The notes: generated from the sequence alone by a model not told the origin. DNA of 64,000 nucleotides from Bretschneidera sinensis (GCA_023935145.1 CM043704.1:98760873-98824872); one strand, 5' to 3'. Numbered from the stretch's first letter, positions 1-29,245 are shown. Translations and numbers: made by a program.

Positions 1-119
1 ACAAATAACACAATATAAATTGTAAAATATTTACACAAACCAATGTCATTAGTTTAATGGAAACGGGATGTCAATAAAAGAATTATGTGCTGAGAGGTGA
101 AAGAATTCTCCAGGCGGGT

Positions 120-430
120 CTGGGTCATGGGCCGGGCTAAATATCATGGGGAGAGTATACCACCCAGCAACTTAAGGAAGTAGGGAGAGTACGCAAAGAG
201 GACATCGAAAAATTGAGGAGCCGAAAAACCAGAAGAAATCTTAAGAAAATCAAAGGAAAAAGAGTTTTATTGAAAAACCGGGTTGTATATAAGTCCAACG
301 CCCAGTCTTCGCCCAGCTTCCAAGTCCTAAACGAAACCCTCGTCTTGTTCTCTGTCTCTCTCAAACTTTCACCGAAATTACGGCACCGGCGGCAAAAGCA
401 GACCTACCATCGTGCCCCTCCTACGGCAGT
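120..430 (+). promoter_or_regulatory. Candidate promoter and untranslated first exon upstream of helicase copy A
   Basis: Several plant promoter signals lie close together. A TGGGCC 'site II' element sits near 128-133, as is common in housekeeping genes. A TATA box (tatataag, about 286-293) follows, and an AAACCCT telo-box-like motif lies near 337. A pyrimidine-rich leader ends in the splice donor GCA|GTAAGTTTT at 429. No ATG-led reading frame of note follows, so this resembles a 5'-UTR exon. It could serve the helicase gene at 1809 or belong to another transcript. Unit B has no counterpart. Inference from sequence only. Confidence 0.4.
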
Positions 431-1050
431 AAGTTTTCTCTCTCTTCTCTCTTATTTTATCAATTTCTATCGCTTTCCCCTGGTTCGAGTGTGGTAGGTC
501 GTAGATTTGAATACAGACAGATTTTACGGCTCGTTAAACCTAACGTAAAGCGTGAATTTTAGTCAATACAACGCCTAAATTTGGATGTACTTCTCTTTCC
601 TTCAGGCTCAGCAACAGATTTGGTCTCAGATGATTGTAGGTTTGCATTGATTAGCATTGGGTGCAAATTACTGGAGCAACTTCAAAAAAATGCATTGGGC
701 GTACGCCTCAGCCCAGACCGGAAAAACGCATGCCAAGCGACAGATTCGCCTTTCACGCCTTGGCGCGTTTTAGCCCCGTTTCGCCTCTCGGGCGCGCCCA
801 GACCTAGCCTTTTCAAACACTTATATATATATATATATATAGATTAAAAATTATTAAGAAACGGATGTGTAAAATAGTTGTCAAAATAAAATCGATGAGC
901 CAAACCGCCTTTATGCCGTCTTTGTTAATTTTCTGGTTTTCCCCTAATTAAAAAAGACAAAAATTTCAGCTTTATTGCCCTTTCTAGTTTCTTCCCGTTC
1001 AAACCACCATTAGGCCGTCTTTGTTTTACGTGGTATATCGTCGTTTCAGA
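430..1050. other. Gene-free stretch with a GC-rich block and a duplicated 200-bp segment
   Basis: Positions about 695-810 form an unusually GC-rich island containing the palindrome GGCGTACGCC near 699; the same palindrome recurs as a tandem repeat upstream of copy B (35554 on). A short (TA)n run at about 823-841 precedes the segment 842-1050, which is repeated at about 34365-34570. No convincing coding potential is seen; the 88-codon frame at 581-847 ends in the TA repeat. Confidence 0.5.
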
Positions 1051-1099
1051 GTAATTTGTTCATTTCAAAGGCTCACACTCGTCTGAGTGCAATTTGTGA

Positions 1100-1803
1100 A
1101 TTCTTTAGAACGCTGGGCATCAAATTTGGTGTCCCCGGCACACGACCATAACCGTACCTTCCACACAGTCGAATGTTCCCTTATCGTGCGTAACGCGAGA
1201 TCTATTTTCCCAATTCATCTCCAAGAAGACCAAATAAAGAAGAAAAGAAAGCCCTAGTATCAGCTCGCTGGTAAGTTTTCTTTCACCTAAAATTTAAATC
1301 TTCATTCTACATTCGAATGAATTAGAATTGAGGATGTTCTGCCATGGTTAATGATATCTATTATAGAGGCCTCAGTGAAGAAGAATTGGGGAAAGAGACT
1401 TATTTGGAACGCAATTACCATAATATATGAACGCATATATCCAATAGTTACGCAATTACTATAATGCATTTAGAATTGCTTAACAAATTTGCATAAGTTA
1501 TACAGTCATATTTGAGTAGGTCAGTTCTGTTCTGTGTGAAAAGGTAACTATCGCACTGTTTGGATGCTAATCCAAGTAAAAAAAAGGAGAGGAAAAGAAA
1601 GTGAAACTTTCACTCGTTCTTTTGCTTTATTGTTGTTGTTGGTGAAGTTTAATGATAATTGAAACATTTAGTTGACTTGTGTATGGGTGTCAAGCTTAAC
1701 CAAAACATATTTGGAACTTCAATCCTTATTTGTATTTTTTTAATTAACCAAAGTATTGAATTTTGGCTTGACTCGATTGATTTTTGACATTTTCCAAATG
1801 CAG
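1100..1803 (+). promoter_or_regulatory. Candidate 5'-UTR exon and leader intron of helicase copy A
   Basis: An A-rich leader ends at a strong donor, GCTG|GTAAGTTTTC (intron from 1271). The intron would end at AAATGCAG (1803), six bases before the helicase ATG at 1809. A leader intron this close to the start codon is common in plant housekeeping genes. Copy B shares only the intron's 3' part, from about 1374 onward, so the leader exon itself is not duplicated. The exon's 5' limit is unknown. Confidence 0.5.
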
Positions 1804-1808
1804 TGAAA

Positions 1809-18537
<16,729 letters not shown>

Positions 18538-19308
18538 CAGTACAAGAGGACTGCTGATGCTTCTGTAGAGAAAGAGGAACTTATGTACAACTGGAGGCTT
18601 GTTTAAAGGTTATAGGAGATGACATCCCTTTGCAGAGAACAAGAAGAATGTAAATATAATTTTGTAAATTTAGAGTACCAAACATTTGACATCAGTGTTT
18701 AGTTCTTACCTGGTTTCTGGAAGTCGGAACGATTGGGGATGGGAGGAACCTCACAGAAAGATTAATGTATATAAGTATTGGCAAAGGAAGACCGTTTTAT
18801 TGGCATCTTTCTTTGTAAGTTTCATAGGAGTTTAGATTAGAATCTGAAATGGGAAATTTTATATGATCCAATTTTTTTGGAAGTTGATATCAATGTTTGT
18901 TTCTTGCCTGCTTTCTGTACAATGGAGGATTAAGGAATCTTCTTTATGTTGTATCGACAGAGGAAAGGCCATTACAGCTAATTTTTGTGACTTTCATAGT
19001 TGTAATCATACCGAGTTGACATTAGTTTCTGCTTTGTAAGTTTCTGTACGATCAAATAATAATTTATTGGGTAAATTACATTTAAGAGTAAAAGCACATG
19101 GCTAAGATCTTGGCAACACAAAATTGTTTGTTTAAGCGCAATAAAACCGAAAGGTGCAATTTTTTTCCCTGAAGAACATAGAGGGCCCCCGATAGTTGGC
19201 AACCACTCATTGGACATGATATTTTCTATTTCCCCCACTTACATTCTATCATATATATCGTTAATGGTACCACATTTTTGTCCATAAACTCATTGTGTAG
19301 TCTTGATC

Positions 19309-20169
19309 ATGGAGGACCAAAGTCTCTTCCAACCCCTCTTACCCACCTCCACCACCACATCCTCCTCTTCCTTCTCCGCCTCTACAACCACCGGAATCAT
19401 TCTCCGGCTTCTTTTAATTATTGTCTTTGGAATACTCTCCATATGGGCAAATCATGAAGCATCAAAAGGCTTTGAAATAACACTCATCAACGAGGCTATG
19501 GACTCTCCGGCTGGACAACGTTTCAATCTCATGTATGTGTCAAACGACCAGGCTACACGAATACTACTAAACGCAAGTGCATTTGTTGAGAGCATTCTTT
19601 ATTCTGATTCTTTACATATCAACCTCACAGCCAAGAAGAAGCAAGTCCACCACGTCACTCTCCATTTCTCCACTACGGCTATGGAAAGGGTCACTGTAAA
19701 TTATACAACCAATAAAAGCAAAAACGTGTTTGTAATCAGTCTAAACTCATCTATAATGGAAGATATTAATGTTAATTACGCAATTATTTCAGCGTTACAA
19801 CGTGCCATGGCAAGAATCTGGCTATGGGGTCACGACAACGGGGCTCCGCCACGGCTGGTGGATGGCATGGTGGAATATATAAACATGTTGGCTGGTTTTG
19901 GTCACTTTAACAGTAGTTTTGGTGCTGCTGAGTCAGAGACATTATTATCAGGTCCTTTTTGTTGGGAAGATAAGGACACAAGGGTCGTTTCACAGTTTTT
20001 GAGTTATTGTGAGGGACAGAGTAAAGGGTTCATCCAACGGTTGAATCAAGCGATGATGAGACATCCATGGGATGATCGGATGGTGGACATTGCATTAGGA
20101 GGGATGAAAGCAAAGTCTCTGTGTGGTTCCTTTTACAATAATAGCTCTTTTTCATATAAGCATTTATGA
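19309..20169 (+). CDS. Membrane-anchored plant basic secretory protein (BSP) family pseudoprotease
   Basis: Single-exon, 286-aa protein of the plant BSP family (PF04450, related to metallopeptidases). I chose the ATG at 19309. The N-terminus is a Ser/Thr-rich cytosolic-type segment (1-28), then one hydrophobic helix (about 29-47), suggesting a type II signal anchor and not a cleaved signal peptide. The lumenal part has several N-glycosylation sequons. Family landmarks are present: the W-x-W after the active-site helix (171-173), GAPPRLVDGMVEY (178-190), and a W-E-D...FLSYC region (219-234). The family's HExxH zinc motif is replaced: R165, A166 and R169 stand where His, Glu and His are expected, so peptidase activity is unlikely. 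A truncated copy lies at 57371-57540. The role is unknown; BSPs are linked to defence. Confidence 0.85.
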   Translation: MEDQSLFQPLLPTSTTTSSSSFSASTTTGIILRLLLIIVFGILSIWANHEASKGFEITLINEAMDSPAGQRFNLMYVSNDQATRILLNASAFVESILYSDSLHINLTAKKKQVHHVTLHFSTTAMERVTVNYTTNKSKNVFVISLNSSIMEDINVNYAIISALQRAMARIWLWGHDNGAPPRLVDGMVEYINMLAGFGHFNSSFGAAESETLLSGPFCWEDKDTRVVSQFLSYCEGQSKGFIQRLNQAMMRHPWDDRMVDIALGGMKAKSLCGSFYNNSSFSYKHL

Positions 20170-21090
20170 GTGTAGTGATAATAATAATGCTGGGGACATA
20201 TTCATTGGTTTTGAGCTGGCAGTCGTATAATAGGACATTATTGTTCATCACATGCAGTAGTCTTTTTCTGTTTGTGGATTACATGAATCATGGATAGATG
20301 ATGATCAACATCACATTAGACACATGGAGATAAGGATTTTGAGATAATTTATATTTCTTTTTTTCTTTTTCGTTGGAGTTTTTCATTAATATTCTCTCAA
20401 TTGAATATCATATGAATTGATTTTTTTTATATCCCCTTTGTATGTATTTGAATGCTAACATCTCATTATCATTTTATTTCAAATGAGTATTTAAAATAAA
20501 ATTATGCAAATTTCAATTTATTTGTGTGTATGCACATGAATGAGAGAGATATCTCAATATCATTTTAATTCAGATAAATATTTTAAAGAATAAAATATTT
20601 TTTGTTTATTCATGTACATGAGATGATCAAATTACCTTTTTATATTTTGGCATGTGATCAATAGTTTTATTTTATGATAATTTTGATGAAATTGATATCG
20701 GTGTACAAAAAAAATCTTGACTAAAGTTGATATCAATCTACATATAAATGTTGACAAAAAATCTAACCCTTTTTAATAGTCAATATTTTTTGTATGTGTG
20801 GGTATTAATTTCTCTTGAATTTTCACCAAAACGGTTTATTGAAAACATGCTTAAAATATAAAAGATAAATTGATCATATTTGAAATCTAATAGAGATATT
20901 AAAATATAAAAAAAAATGTATGGATGTTCAATAATAATAACCTTAGATAAATCTATACTTAATTTTAAAAAATACAATCCTAATGATGTTATAAAATGAT
21001 ATTAGTGAAATATAGATCAGATAATATGAAGCCTATTTTAATGAATTTACTCATAAGTGGAAACAAATGACGAAGAAAAAAGTAAAAAAA
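20170..21090. other. AT-rich intergenic stretch, partly duplicated
   Basis: No gene seen. From about 20460 to 21010 it is closely repeated at about 28430-28985, sharing features such as GTGTGTATGCACATGAATG. This marks the left part of a local block duplicated inside unit A. Confidence 0.75.
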
Positions 21091-21095
21091 AAAAA

Positions 21096-21164
21096 AAACC
21101 AGCCCGGAATCAAACCCGGGTCTATACTGTGGTAGGGTACTATTCTACCACCGAGCACTGGTGC
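21096..21164 (-). pseudogene. tRNA-Gly pseudogene
   Basis: Homologous over its length to the intact tRNA-Gly(GCC) at 29246-29316. The 3' acceptor strand is degraded to ...GGTTTT, the T-stem no longer pairs (CCGGG opposite CCGGG), the D-arm is altered, and the anticodon position reads ACC instead of GCC. Unlikely to fold or function. Confidence 0.85.
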
Positions 21165-21188
21165 TTGTTAATTAGTATGTTGCTAACA

Positions 21189-21190
<2 letters not shown>

Positions 21191-21222
<32 letters not shown>
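21191..21222. repeat. (AT)n microsatellite
   Basis: Sixteen alternating AT dinucleotides just upstream, in the tRNA sense, of the tRNA-Gly pseudogene. The intact tRNA block has only a short version (29346-29352); the unit B block has a medium one (57796-57813). Confidence 0.95.
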
Positions 21223-21226
<4 letters not shown>

Positions 21227-22003
21227 GTCTTACTTAAAAATGGAACCTAATTCAAAATTTACATTCTCTCCATCAATTGGATTAATTTCTCATTTTTACC
21301 CTCAATATCAAGATATAGTTTTTGGTTTTTCGATTTACAATTATATGGCTATAAGTGTTGTTTGGTCTAGTTTAAAGCAATTTTAAGTTAAAGTTTATTT
21401 TTTAAAATTTATCAAAAACTTGATCAAATTGAATTAAATCTTATTAAATTTTGTTAAAAAATAATTATTTTATTTTATTTTATTAAAAAATTTAAAAATA
21501 TATTCTAACTTAAAATTGACTTTAAAATAAACTCAAATATCATCGATTTTAAAATATGTAGATAACAATTGCTTGTAGATGTTTATTGGGCTTTGCTTGT
21601 GAAGTTTATACTTCATTTGCAGCGTGGGTACAATCACCTACTGAGTTTATTGTTTACAATTGAATCGACTTAGAGATGTTCGGATTAAATGTGAAAGTAC
21701 TTTTTTCAGCTCCCACCTGTAATACCCGTATTGTAAAATAAGGGTAAAGAAATATTTTAATAAATGTGTCAAAAAGTTAAAATAATATAAATATTTTAAA
21801 ATGTAAAAGGTCAAAAAAAAATTTTAAGACGTGGACATCGTTAAAAAAATAAAACAAGCTGCTAAATTGTTGACATAGCAAATGACAAATTAATGACCAT
21901 AATGGTGGCCATAAATGATAAGAGGCAAAGAATTAAAAGGTGAGAGTCAAAAGAATTAATGCATAGAGACAAAGAATTTAATGCATATTTGAAGTTTGAG
22001 AAT

Positions 22004-22036
22004 TTGGTGGGGAGATTGCAATTGTCTCCCCACCAA
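22004..22036. other. Perfect 12-bp inverted repeat (hairpin)
   Basis: Arms TTGGTGGGGAGA (22004-22015) and TCTCCCCACCAA (22025-22036) enclose the 9-base loop TTGCAATTG. Collinearity with unit B breaks at this point: B reads GGTGGGGAGACTGC at about 58605 and then diverges. Confidence 0.9.
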
Positions 22037-22584
22037 GTCATACAAGCTGGTTTTTAGTTAATTTGTTTATGGCCGCCGCCGTGATGCATACGCAGTTCTG
22101 TATGGCCCCCATGTGACAAACCTTTTTTATACTCTTCTCTGTTTCGCTTTATTGACAGAGATTCTCTTAATTTTAAAATTAAAATTGAGTTAAGTCTGAA
22201 AAATATTAAAATTTAAATTTATTATAATCACATTTAATTTTATTATAAATTTAATTTTTAAATGTTTTCAAATGAAGAGAAACACGATTCTGTTTTTATA
22301 GATTAATATTTATTTTTTTGAAGCAATTTTGATTTGAATTAAGACAAAGAAAAAATATATGGTGCAGCAAAACATACATCTCAATATACAAAAATCATAC
22401 CACACAAATGCAAAATAAATTTTTTTAATAAGTTCATATTATGAATGAAGTTTCTCTATGTTACTAATAAAGTTTTAAAGAATTATCATTAAAAAATTTT
22501 GTCAAATTAAAAATACAATTGTATTGTTTGTTGGTATTATTTACATATCAACACTCTTTATATTTCTATACAAAAGATGTTATA

Positions 22585-22611
22585 GTCAATCGCGAGTGAT
22601 TTGCGATTGAC
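22585..22611. other. 9-bp inverted repeat
   Basis: GTCAATCGC and GCGATTGAC flank a 9-base loop. No protein context is visible; it may be part of a small degenerate transposon. Confidence 0.6.
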
Positions 22612-23202
22612 AGTTAAAATTGAAGTGTGCATTACAAGTGTGAGTGTGTGCACGTAATAATGTATATATCAATTGCTAACTATTAATCGTGAAAATAACA
22701 CTCACTTTTTTACATAAATATTTGATTTTTTTTATTTAGAACGATAAATCTAATCTACCCTATTCTCATCCAATCCACACCACAACACCCAAGGATGGAG
22801 CTAGGATTCTTTCTTTGGGGGAACCAAAGCTAATACAGTAACAATAAAATAAAATATTACTTTTAACTATGATAGCAAAAATTCTAACACCAAATACATA
22901 ATTCTAAATATCAAAAGGGATAATATATTAATTACTCAATTAGATTATACATCCGTCATTAGTGTATATTATAATAAACTAATAATATGACAAGAATAAA
23001 AAAAGAGACTGAAACAATTTTATAAAATTATTTTTCTTATTAGATAGGAAGCAACAATCCAATGAAGAATAGTTCTGCACCAAACTATATTTAGAACAGT
23101 GGTTGACAATTGAAAATCTAAAAAAGTAAATTCGCATGTTGCAAAAACAAGAAGACTTTGTAAAAGAGCTACCAAATCGTTTTCAAAAAAATTGGATGAC
23201 CA

Positions 23203-24917
23203 ATTTATGGTCGTATGGTAGCCATAAATATGCTTTGTTTTAGGAAGAACATAATTAAGTGTGGGGACCACACTTAATGTTTATAAGTGTTGTTTGAGTC
23301 CGGCTTAAAGTAATTGTCAAAAACTTAATCAAACTAAACTAAATCTTATTAAATTTTGTTAAAAAATAATTAAATTAAATTAAATTTTTAAAAAATATGT
23401 TTTAATTTAAAATTAACTTAAAAATAAACCCAAATATCATCGATTTTAAAATACAAAGACAACACTTGGTTGTAGATGTTTATTGGGCTTTGTTAGTGAA
23501 GTTTATGCTTCATATGCAGCGTGGGTACAATCACTCACTGAGTTTATTTGAATAGAACTGGTTTTTTGAATTTTATGGGGGCACAACATGCTCGTGTCAC
23601 TTTGTTAATTTATTGTTTACAATTGAACCTAGTTAGGGATGTCAATGAATCGGATTAAATGTGAAAGTACTTTCTTTAGCTCCCACCCCCGATGTTGGAA
23701 TCCATTATCCATTTTCGTTACTATTCGGTGATCGGATGAAAATTTTTGGTCCAATCTTAATCAATGTAGATGAGAACACCATTCACTTTCCACTCGTTAC
23801 CATTTTTTTTAAAAAAAAAAATTAAATACTACTTGCAGGGTATATATTTTTATAAATATTATACATATCAAGCGTAAAATATATATTTTATAGAGATAAG
23901 GGAAAGTTCATATCGGATGAGAGATTGTTTTTGTTACCACCCAACATCTAGTTTGAAAGTAAAATTTTATTTTCACAACCAATTAATTATCCACTTTAAA
24001 AAATAAAAAAAATAAAAAACCACTCCAATCAAAGCAGTTGGACTGAATTTTTAAATGTCTGATTTATGGTCATATGGTAGCCATAAATATGCTTTGTTTT
24101 AGGAAGAACATAATTAAGTATGGGGACCACACTTAATGTTTATAAGTGTTGTTTGAGTCCGTCTTAAAGTAATTGTCAAAAACTTAATCAAACTAAACTA
24201 AATCTTATTAAATTTTGTTAAAAAATAATTAAATTAAATTAAATTTTTAAAAAATATGTTTTAACTTAAAAATAAACCCAAATATCATCGATTTTAAAAT
24301 ACGAAGACAACACTTGGTTGTAGATGTTTATTGGGCTTTGTTAGTGAAGTTTATGCTTCATATGCAGCGTGGGTACAATCACTCACTGAGTTTATTTGAA
24401 TAGAACTGGTTTTTTGAATTTTATGGGGGCACAACATGCTCGTGTCACTTTGTTAATTTATTGTTTACAATTGAACCTAGTTAGGGATGTCAATGAATCG
24501 GATTAAATGTGAAAGTACTTTCTTTAGCTCCCACCCCCGATGTTGGAATCAATTATCCATTTTCGTTACTATTCGGTGATCGGATGAAAATTTTTGGTCC
24601 AATCTTAATCAATGTAGATAAGAGAACCATTCACTTTCCACTCGTTACCATTTGTTTTTTTTAAAAAAAAATCAAATACTATTTGTAGGGTATATATTTT
24701 TATAAATATTATACATATCAAGCGTAAAATAAATATTTTATAGAGATAAGGGAAAGTTCATATCGGATGTGAGATTGTTTTTGTTATCACCCAACATCTA
24801 GTTTGAAAGTAAAATTTTATTTTCACAACCAATTAATTACCCACTTTAAAAAATAAAAAAATAAAAAAAAACCACTCCAATCAAAGCAGTTGGACTGAAT
24901 TTTTAAATGTCTGATTT
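23203..24917. repeat. 859-bp tandem duplication
   Basis: Two near-identical direct units, 23203-24061 and 24062-24917. Each begins ATTTATGGTC(G/A)TATGGTAG and ends CTGATTT. Related single copies lie at about 29700-30300 and 58690-59480. No coding frame is conserved between copies, so this looks like non-coding repeat DNA. Unit B has one copy, so the tandem is probably specific to unit A. Confidence 0.9.
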
Positions 24918-25253
24918 GTTCTTGACATCCTTAAATTGATTGGGCCAAATATTGTTAGGGCTTATCACGTAATTGACATGATTAGGTTCAGAGTTAACTA
25001 AAAGTAAAGAACACTCACTTCATTAACTTGATATGAATTGATTGGTCAAACTTATACTTGAATTTGGTAAGCCTAACGTAATTTCGAATTTCTCCCCAAA
25101 TGACACATCAGGTAAATAATGTACCAAAAGTAAATGTACTTAGTGAGTTTGATTTTTCCAAAGTACATAAAAATAAATTAAAAGATGTACCAAATTTTCT
25201 TATCATTGTTTACATTATAAACTCTTACCCATTTAACATCATGAATTAAAAAT
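24918..25253. other. Intergenic AT-rich stretch
   Basis: No gene seen. From about 25080 it matches 30385-30555, part of the local block duplicated within unit A. Confidence 0.6.
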
Positions 25254-26185
25254 GTTTTTTTTTTTGATAAAGCAAATCCTATTACCCAGAAAAAACTAAA
25301 GCAGGAATACTGTTACAAGGAATCATGCAGAACTTACTAGGCTGCAACAACAAAATCTCACCAACTACAACAAAGGAATAACCAATTTACACCAAAAACC
25401 TCCGATTACTAGCTATGCTCTTGTCAAGCAAAGAAACTTTATCAGAGCTAATGAACATATCTCTTACATCAATAATGATAAAATCAAGCTAATGTAAGCA
25501 AGATACCAAGCAAGTTTTCGCCTTTAATATGGTGGCGAATAGCCCATTGCAATTCATCATGCTGCCAACCAACAGATCGCCCATTTATATTAGATAGATG
25601 CAAGATTTGAGCCATAGCTTATTAGAGAAGTTACAGGTGAAAAATAAGAATAGTTAACCAAACAATAAAACTGTGATTGGGAATGGAGAGGGGAAACCAA
25701 AGTAGTTTATGCCAAACCACCTTTCGGAGCTTGATTATGATTTCTTCCCAAATAGCTTTGGTTCGAAACCCACCACTTGGATTGTGAAGCTAGACAATAT
25801 TATTTGGTTGATTAGTATCTAAATGAATGGAGCAAACAACAGACTGAAGCTCTACAATCTCCTCTGATCTTGTTGAAGGCCAATTCCAGTCTCCATTTGC
25901 AATGACAGAATCAACTTTTGCATGCAACTAAGGCGTAGGTCATAAATGATCCTAGGATTAAAGTGCTCAACAAGAGGTCCAAAGGAAAACCAATTGTCAA
26001 TCCAAAGGAAGATTCCTTTGCCATTCCCTAAGATATATTTGATGAAAGGTCTTAACTTCAGTAATTTTCTCCAAGTCCATGCAAGGAGTTTAAACTGACC
26101 AAAAGCTTTTCCCTTTGAGAATTTTTCTATTGAGATAGACCCAAGCAACCCAAAGAGAATCTACTTTAGCAAACAACAACCAAAT
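25254..26185 (-). mobile_element. 5'-truncated L1-type LINE
   Basis: On the minus strand an open stretch (25852-26148) carries ILGNGKGIFLWIDNW, the region between reverse transcriptase and zf-RVT in plant L1 ORF2 proteins. The T-run at about 25254-25265 is the poly(A) tail of the minus-strand element. Stops and frameshifts follow the open stretch. A 3'-end fragment of the same insertion recurs at about 30560-30737. Confidence 0.8.
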
Positions 26186-26199
26186 AAAACTCAAAATAT

Positions 26200-28430
26200 T
26201 TGTAGTGTTCCATTCAATAATTTTCTTCAACGCAAGACCTTCTTTTGACTTTGACTTTGACAGACAAACATCTTTTCAATTTACCTTAGTTTCGGAAGAA
26301 CTTTTGACTAAGCATATGTTCATAAAAAAATACATGACACAAGAGTCTATTTCACCATTGAATGACATGAGAAGAAAGAGAAAAAAAGATTTTATTTTCA
26401 TCCAACGGTGAGATTAATACTCTTGTGCAATACATTTTCATGAACCAGAAAGCTTTGCCAGTAATCAAGGAACTCTTGATACGTTAAAATTTAATCCTAG
26501 GTCTACATTTATACAAAAATGATATCAATAAACCAGTATCGTGTGATGATATCAATCAATTGAGAGCCAATCACAAGTTAGTTGAGCCAACAATATGACA
26601 CATTGACTTAGTTTTAACTCATTTAAAATTTGTATATCAAAGTTTATCAGTAAATTACAACGATTTGACTTTCTTTTTTACATTAACTATGCGTCATTAA
26701 AATCACTTTTATTGATCAGGTCAAACTAGTAACATGATACTCCATCACAGCCACTGTTCTATTCTAACTAGTTGATCGAAAGTGAAAGTTGATTTATAAA
26801 CAGTTTACTACTATTTTTGCGCCACCTTATGAGATGTATTATTAATTAACTAGTTCACACCCGAAATCATCGTAATGAATAAAAAAACCCATAACAAATA
26901 AAAATTAATTTTTAATTGATCCATTCTTGAATATGTTAAAACGATTCAATTGATTTTTCATAGACTTAAAACTAAAATTTGAAACTTTAATACCATATTA
27001 AAAGATTATTGAATTATTAATTATTAATTATTTTAAAAACTTAAGTTAATGAAAAAATCAATTAACTTTTATATACTTCAACGATATAAAAATGATGAGA
27101 ATTATAAAAAGACGAGCTTAACACGTCATCTTTACGTTTATCTAATCATATAAAGATGCGTTAACATATAAATACGAAAGAAAAAAAGAATATTATATAT
27201 CAATCAGATCGAATTAGCGCAAAAATAAAAAGATATTCTAAAAAAATATCATGATGCCTAATAATTTAATAGTTTAAAAACAATGTATTAAGCCATTGGT
27301 TTTTCTTTGGTTCATTGTGTTGGGCCATTTTAGGTAACAGTTTCTCCTTATAAAGTGTAAAGTGCATGTGTTGGTAATGTAATACAATTGATTTGCATCT
27401 TAAACCCTATGAGTCGTTGAGATCTCAACAGTATCTCACCAAGAATTTTAAGACTTAATTTTTGTTTGAAGATTGTCGAATGATGTTTCCTCCTTCAAGC
27501 CAGCCAGCTGCTAGACTGATCGGTTACAAGAATTTTTTTTTGGACATTTTGTTGGTATGACAATTAAGATCATGCATTTCTCGTCAATGGGTTGGTGAAC
27601 ATTCAATCATTTGATATGGATGTTCTGTTATCATGCATCTCGTCTTTGTGCATGGAAAATTATAATCCTAATTAACGTTTTCAAGAGGAATGACAATTGA
27701 CGTGAAACTGCATTGATTTTGTGGGGGCCGGATAGTATACATGATTTTGTGGGGTCAGAAAATAACATTTTCGATCATCATCGAGTTTTAGGTTTAATTA
27801 TAAACATGTCCATTAATTTTGTAATATGATAACTTTCAAAAGTTTGGGATGCGTGTAATTCTGAAAAAATAAAAATTCACCACTGATTTTCTTAATATTT
27901 TTGCATCAATTTATATATTTTTATCATAACTTGAAAATTAAAACGACTCTTTTTTTTAAATATAATATTAAAAAAATTGATAAATGAAAAAATGGTTTTC
28001 TAATTGTTTCAAAATGTATTATGTTGAAGAAAAAAATGTTGTTTTTCAAATTATGTTATAAATGTCCAAATTGTTGATGAAAGTGTTAAAAAAAATGAAA
28101 AATATTTTCCACAACTAACGCATCGATCCTTAGTGCTCTCATTGCAATTAGAGCCAACACAAAACTCATCTGATTTCTTAGATAGGGTTTAAAATATATT
28201 AAAAAAAGAAACTGTTCAAAAAAATTATAATTAGTAGCACACGTTTGTATCTAACGCTCGTTGAGATTAATTACATTTAAGTGTTAAATATATGCATACA
28301 AGATATATGATATGAACATTTCATTTTTTGTTAATGGTATTAAATAATAGGACTTGGTTATCATTTTTCCAAACTACTGGATTGAGTTGCAGTTAGATCT
28401 AAAACTCGATCTATCATCGTAATATCATTT
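26200..28430. other. AT-rich intergenic region, nothing recognised
   Basis: No frame longer than about 70 codons, no gene family recognised, and no counterpart in unit B. It separates the two local tRNA-Gly blocks of unit A. Confidence 0.6.
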
Positions 28431-29050
28431 ATCTTAATTATTATCATTTTATTTCAAATGAATCTTTAAAATAAAATTATGCAAATTTCAATTTATTTGT
28501 GTGTATGCACATGAATGAGAGAGATATCTCAATATCATTTTAATTCAGATAAATATGTTAAAGAAAAAATGTATTTTTTTGTTTATTCATGTCTACTCAC
28601 ATGACTACGATTAAATTACCTTTTTTTATATTTTGGCATGTGTTCAATAATTTTATTTTATGATAATTCTGACGAAATTGATATCGGTGCACAAATTTTT
28701 TTTTGACCAAAGTTGATATCAATCTACATAAAAATGTTGACAAAAAATCTATCCTTTTTTAATAGTCAATATTTTTTGTATGTGTGAGTATTAATTTCTC
28801 TTGAATTTTCACCAAAACGATTTATTGGAAACATGTCTAAAATGTAACAGACAAATCAATCATATTTAAAATCTAATAGAGATATTAAAATATTAAAAAA
28901 TATATGGGTGTTCAATAATAATATCCTTAGATAAATTTATACTTATTTTTAAAAAATAAAATCTCAATAATATTATAACATGATATTAGTAAAATATACA
29001 GTAAATAATATGGAGTCTATTGAATGAATTTGCTCACCAGTTAAAACAAA

Positions 29051-29095
29051 GGAGGAGGAGGAGGAGGAGGAGGAGGAGGAGGAGGAGGAGGGAGG

Positions 29096-29138
<43 letters not shown>
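29051..29138. repeat. (GGA)n followed by A43
   Basis: About 45 bases of GGA repeats run directly into 43 adenines. The open frames over this region on both strands are repeat artefacts (poly-Arg/Lys and poly-Ser/Phe). On the tRNA sense strand the A-run is a long T-run about 108 bases downstream of the tRNA-Gly, where it could act as a strong Pol III stop. Confidence 0.95.
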
Positions 29139-29140
<2 letters not shown>

Positions 29141-29245
29141 GTGTACTTGAAGCTCAGACGGCACTTGCTGGTCATCAAGATGATCAGACGATTGTGACAG
29201 ACCCTTCCATCACGCGTGCGTTTTCATCACCGCTCCAAAGACAAA

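Larger units (their letters stand above)
21223..23200. repeat. AT-rich repeat-derived region, no gene
   Basis: Positions 21240-21700 match 29360-29900 and 57820-58290. From 21718 a segment beginning TGTAATACCCGTATTG continues to about 22015 and recurs at 58304-58610; its TG start and CCC box resemble the edge of an LTR, but I see no matching end. No coding potential is evident. Confidence 0.5.

Noticed and set aside
19303..19308. Start of the BSP protein two codons upstream of the first ATG
   Set aside because: The codon at 19303 is TTG; the first ATG is at 19309, and the unit B stub has its ATG at the same place.
21718..22015. Solo LTR beginning TGTAATACCC
   Set aside because: There is no matching CA end, target duplication, primer site or internal domain; the similarity to LTR starts is too short.
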